This document shows positions 62,234-64,000 of a stretch of 64,000 nt of DNA, in pieces. Source of the stretch: Alloyangia pacifica (GTDB taxonomy: Bacteria > Pseudomonadota > Alphaproteobacteria > Rhodobacterales > Rhodobacteraceae); the NCBI RefSeq assembly GCF_020524285.1, contig NZ_JAIVKX010000006.1, positions 82,711-146,710 of the forward strand. Direction: 5' to 3'. The position numbers were made by a program, and so were the translations under genes. Positions within the stretch are counted from its first letter, which is position 1. Each line of letters opens with the position of its first letter. The notes below the pieces were generated by a model. That model was given only the letters and a program-made list of their open reading frames with translations, had not been told where the DNA came from and ran no database searches.

Positions 62234-64000
62234 TCAAGCTGGACTGCAGGAACGCAATGGTCCCCAAAGGCGTTCGGAAATCGCCTCGGCCTCCTTTCGG
62301 TCTTGTGCGTCAACGAGCGCGAATTCCTCTCGGGCATTCGGTCGAGCCATGCGCAGTTTGACGATCTGAATATCTCCGAATTCGTACCAGGTCCCTGGAG
62401 ATTTCAGGCGGTCCCGGCCGCGTGTGTTTCGCTTGAGGTGCTCCTTGGCTGTGGACGTGGTCTTAAAAATCTTGGGGCCGGCCTGCGCAAGTCCTTCGGC
62501 GCTCAACCGCACGCCGCCCTGGTTCAGAAGTCCGTCGCAGACTGCCGCATCTACGCGTTCAACGCAGATGTCCTGCCAGGAGACGAGGGCATCGACAGGT
62601 ATGCCCGGGATCGGGACGTTGCACCCGAGCAAGACGCGTTTTGGATACGCCGCGCGCGCGAGACGGAGGCGTTCAATCAACTGACGGGTCGCGAGTTCGC
62701 GGCTTTGGGACTGCAGTCGCCGCACCCGATGGTCCGGGTGACAGGGCACCAGGACGGCCATTTGTGAGCCGTCGGTCATCTCATAGGGGACTTCCAGTTC
62801 GGGCATGCAACGGTTCCCGAGGTGATCCGCCTCAATGCGCTCAATAGGTGCCTCGGGCGTGTCCCCCCAGAGGGCGCAGCCTCGATCTTCGAGCGCTTCT
62901 ACTGGGAGCTCTTCCCGACCAATAACGATCACGCTCGAGCAATCCTCGTAGCGGTTCGAGCCAAGAGAGCGCCCGCCGAACCAGAGCCAGTGCGCGCCAT
63001 GCAACGGAGTATCGAGCATGAAGGTCGAAATATCTGCTTTCGTCTTGCCCTCGAAGCTGTGGCCTGCGTCTTCAAAGAAGGCCTGCACAACTTTCCGCGT
63101 TGCCCCGACGAGGACGCCTCCGCCCCGCGCAGCGCGATCCCTGAGCACCTCCCGAGTGACTATGCGGCGCCACGACTCACGCAGTTCAGGCTGCCTGAGC
63201 AGAGCTCCGCTCGTCATTCGCCGGTCGTGGAGCTGTGTCACAATGGCGTTTGGGCGCAACTTCAGGTCATGAGTGGCGAGAACATCGCAGCCGAGCGCGC
63301 GCAGAATCTCCTCATCAGCATCGGCATCAAGAACAAGCATTGGCTGATCGAGCTTGAGGGGCTTCCGTCTCATGATTTGAATATGATGTTTGTCGTGCTT
63401 GTTCAGAATCCGAAGGCGTTCGGTATCCTTCAGTCCGGCTTCACGAGCGTCGGCCAGAATTGTCCAGATCGCGCTGAACAGGGAAACCTGTCTATGTCGC
63501 TCTTCGGCCTCTCCGACAGCCAGGGATTGAAGACAAAATTCCTGGTCAGGAGCGACATGGGCCCGCGGTGCCTCTGCCTCTTGCTCCAGATTTGCGTAGC
63601 CCCGAAGCTCCTCTACCGTGAAATTCAAGGCAACTGGCGACCGGCGATCGATTAGCGCCGCGAGAACCTTGCTTGCGGCTTTCAGAAGAGCCTCATGCTC
63701 TGTCTCTTTGGACGGCGGAAAGAACTCTCGCGGTGCGGTGAAGGAAGCCGCGGAAATTTTCCGGATCGGTACGAATTCGTCGAAAAACGTCTCGTCTACC
63801 ACCCTCCAATCGCACTCTGTTCCGTTCGGGGCGGGAAGCGACATGTAGCTCGTCGCAAGAAAGAGGTGCGTCGCGTTCGTCTGAAATTGCGCGAGATATG
63901 GGCAGCCTGCGAAGTGCGGGCACCGGAGTTTCTTGCCCCCTTGGTCAATGGTCTCGCAGAAATGGTCACGCACAGATATTCCGATCCGACTGGCCCGCTC
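62234..64000 (-). CDS. Helicase-like protein of plasmid/ICE type (partial, N-terminus off the window)
   Basis: 588 residues to the stop at 62234; the frame is open to the right edge so the start lies beyond it. A cysteine-rich patch (HFC..LRCPHFAGCPYLAQ) is followed by THLFLATSYMSLPAP and a DE-type motif in WRVVDETFFDEF, as in DinG/XPD-like SF2 helicases where an iron-sulfur or zinc cluster precedes motif II. Later come PMLVLDADADEEILRALG, VLVGATRKVVQAFFE, SLGSNRYEDCSSVIVIG, a pattern I associate with large plasmid or ICE helicase/primase proteins. The Walker A motif would be in the missing part. Identification is tentative. Confidence 0.5.
   Translation of the reverse strand, partial: ERASRIGISVRDHFCETIDQGGKKLRCPHFAGCPYLAQFQTNATHLFLATSYMSLPAPNGTECDWRVVDETFFDEFVPIRKISAASFTAPREFFPPSKETEHEALLKAASKVLAALIDRRSPVALNFTVEELRGYANLEQEAEAPRAHVAPDQEFCLQSLAVGEAEERHRQVSLFSAIWTILADAREAGLKDTERLRILNKHDKHHIQIMRRKPLKLDQPMLVLDADADEEILRALGCDVLATHDLKLRPNAIVTQLHDRRMTSGALLRQPELRESWRRIVTREVLRDRAARGGGVLVGATRKVVQAFFEDAGHSFEGKTKADISTFMLDTPLHGAHWLWFGGRSLGSNRYEDCSSVIVIGREELPVEALEDRGCALWGDTPEAPIERIEADHLGNRCMPELEVPYEMTDGSQMAVLVPCHPDHRVRRLQSQSRELATRQLIERLRLARAAYPKRVLLGCNVPIPGIPVDALVSWQDICVERVDAAVCDGLLNQGGVRLSAEGLAQAGPKIFKTTSTAKEHLKRNTRGRDRLKSPGTWYEFGDIQIVKLRMARPNAREEFALVDAQDRKEAEAISERLWGPLRSCSPA

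Larger units (their letters stand above)
51295..64000. mobile_element. Probable genomic island or decayed integrative element (right end off the window)
   Basis: Starts directly at the 3' end of the tRNA-Arg. It contains an IS3-type transposase fragment, a truncated tyrosine recombinase, several short unknown genes, AT-rich patches in a GC-rich genome, and a partial helicase resembling plasmid or ICE genes. No direct repeat of the tRNA 3' end was found inside the window, so if an attachment repeat exists it lies beyond position 64000. Boundaries are inference. Confidence 0.55.

Overview
The window looks like chromosome of a high-GC alphaproteobacterium, most likely a Rhodobacterales (Roseobacter-clade) member. 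This is inferred from gene content rather than a marker gene: hemA with a perfect FnrL-type box, surE-pcm-nlpD without rpoS, a cyoABCD-SURF1 quinol oxidase operon, a cytochrome b561-YceI fusion and an alr-mlaEF cluster. About 1-51.2 kb is compact core chromosome with many ATGA and TGATG stop/start overlaps. From a tRNA-Arg(CCG) gene at 51218-51294 onward the character changes: gene-poor stretches, transposase and integrase fragments, AT-rich patches, one giant multi-helicase gene and a truncated helicase-like gene at the right edge. I read 51.3-64 kb as an accessory island or degraded integrative element.

Layout of the core. 1-5.5 kb is a polyamine/guanidino compound module: a Tat-exported binding protein, a ureohydrolase, gabT-gabD and a divergent XRE-cupin regulator. 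5.5-9.1 kb holds pth, rplY, an MFS carrier and small proteins. 9.15-14 kb is cyoABCD plus SURF1 (quinol oxidase and its assembly factor). 14.5-18.1 kb has a FAH-fold enzyme and surE-pcm-nlpD. 18.3-24.8 kb has purF, cvpA, radA and several unassigned genes. 25-28.5 kb is alr-mlaE-mlaF-(133 aa membrane protein)-pqiA, a lipid transport/envelope cluster. 28.6-34.5 kb has dnaB, pyrC-pyrE and cysK, plus a small locus (29.37-29.51 kb) that reads as promoter, 9-codon ORF and terminator. 34.6-41.6 kb has the cytochrome b-YceI fusion, a sulfotransferase-like/glycosyltransferase pair, an M20 peptidase and hemA. 41.9-51 kb has a RodZ-like protein with a duplicated C-terminal domain, ispG, a histidine kinase, a DsbA-like protein, an M48 protease, an aminotransferase and an AMIN-domain amidase. 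The amidase and the NlpD homologue could form one septal peptidoglycan-splitting pair.

Accessory part. A decayed IS3-type transposase lies after the tRNA. Then comes a single 2488-codon gene (52144-59610, minus) that joins a cold-shock domain, an intact DEDDh exonuclease, a complete RecQ-type SF2 helicase and a complete UvrD-type SF1 helicase in one polypeptide. This is the most striking object in the window. Beyond it are a truncated tyrosine recombinase of the type found with IS91 elements, preceded by a long hairpin, two unknown small genes behind a structured leader, a further small minus-strand gene and a partial plasmid/ICE-style helicase.
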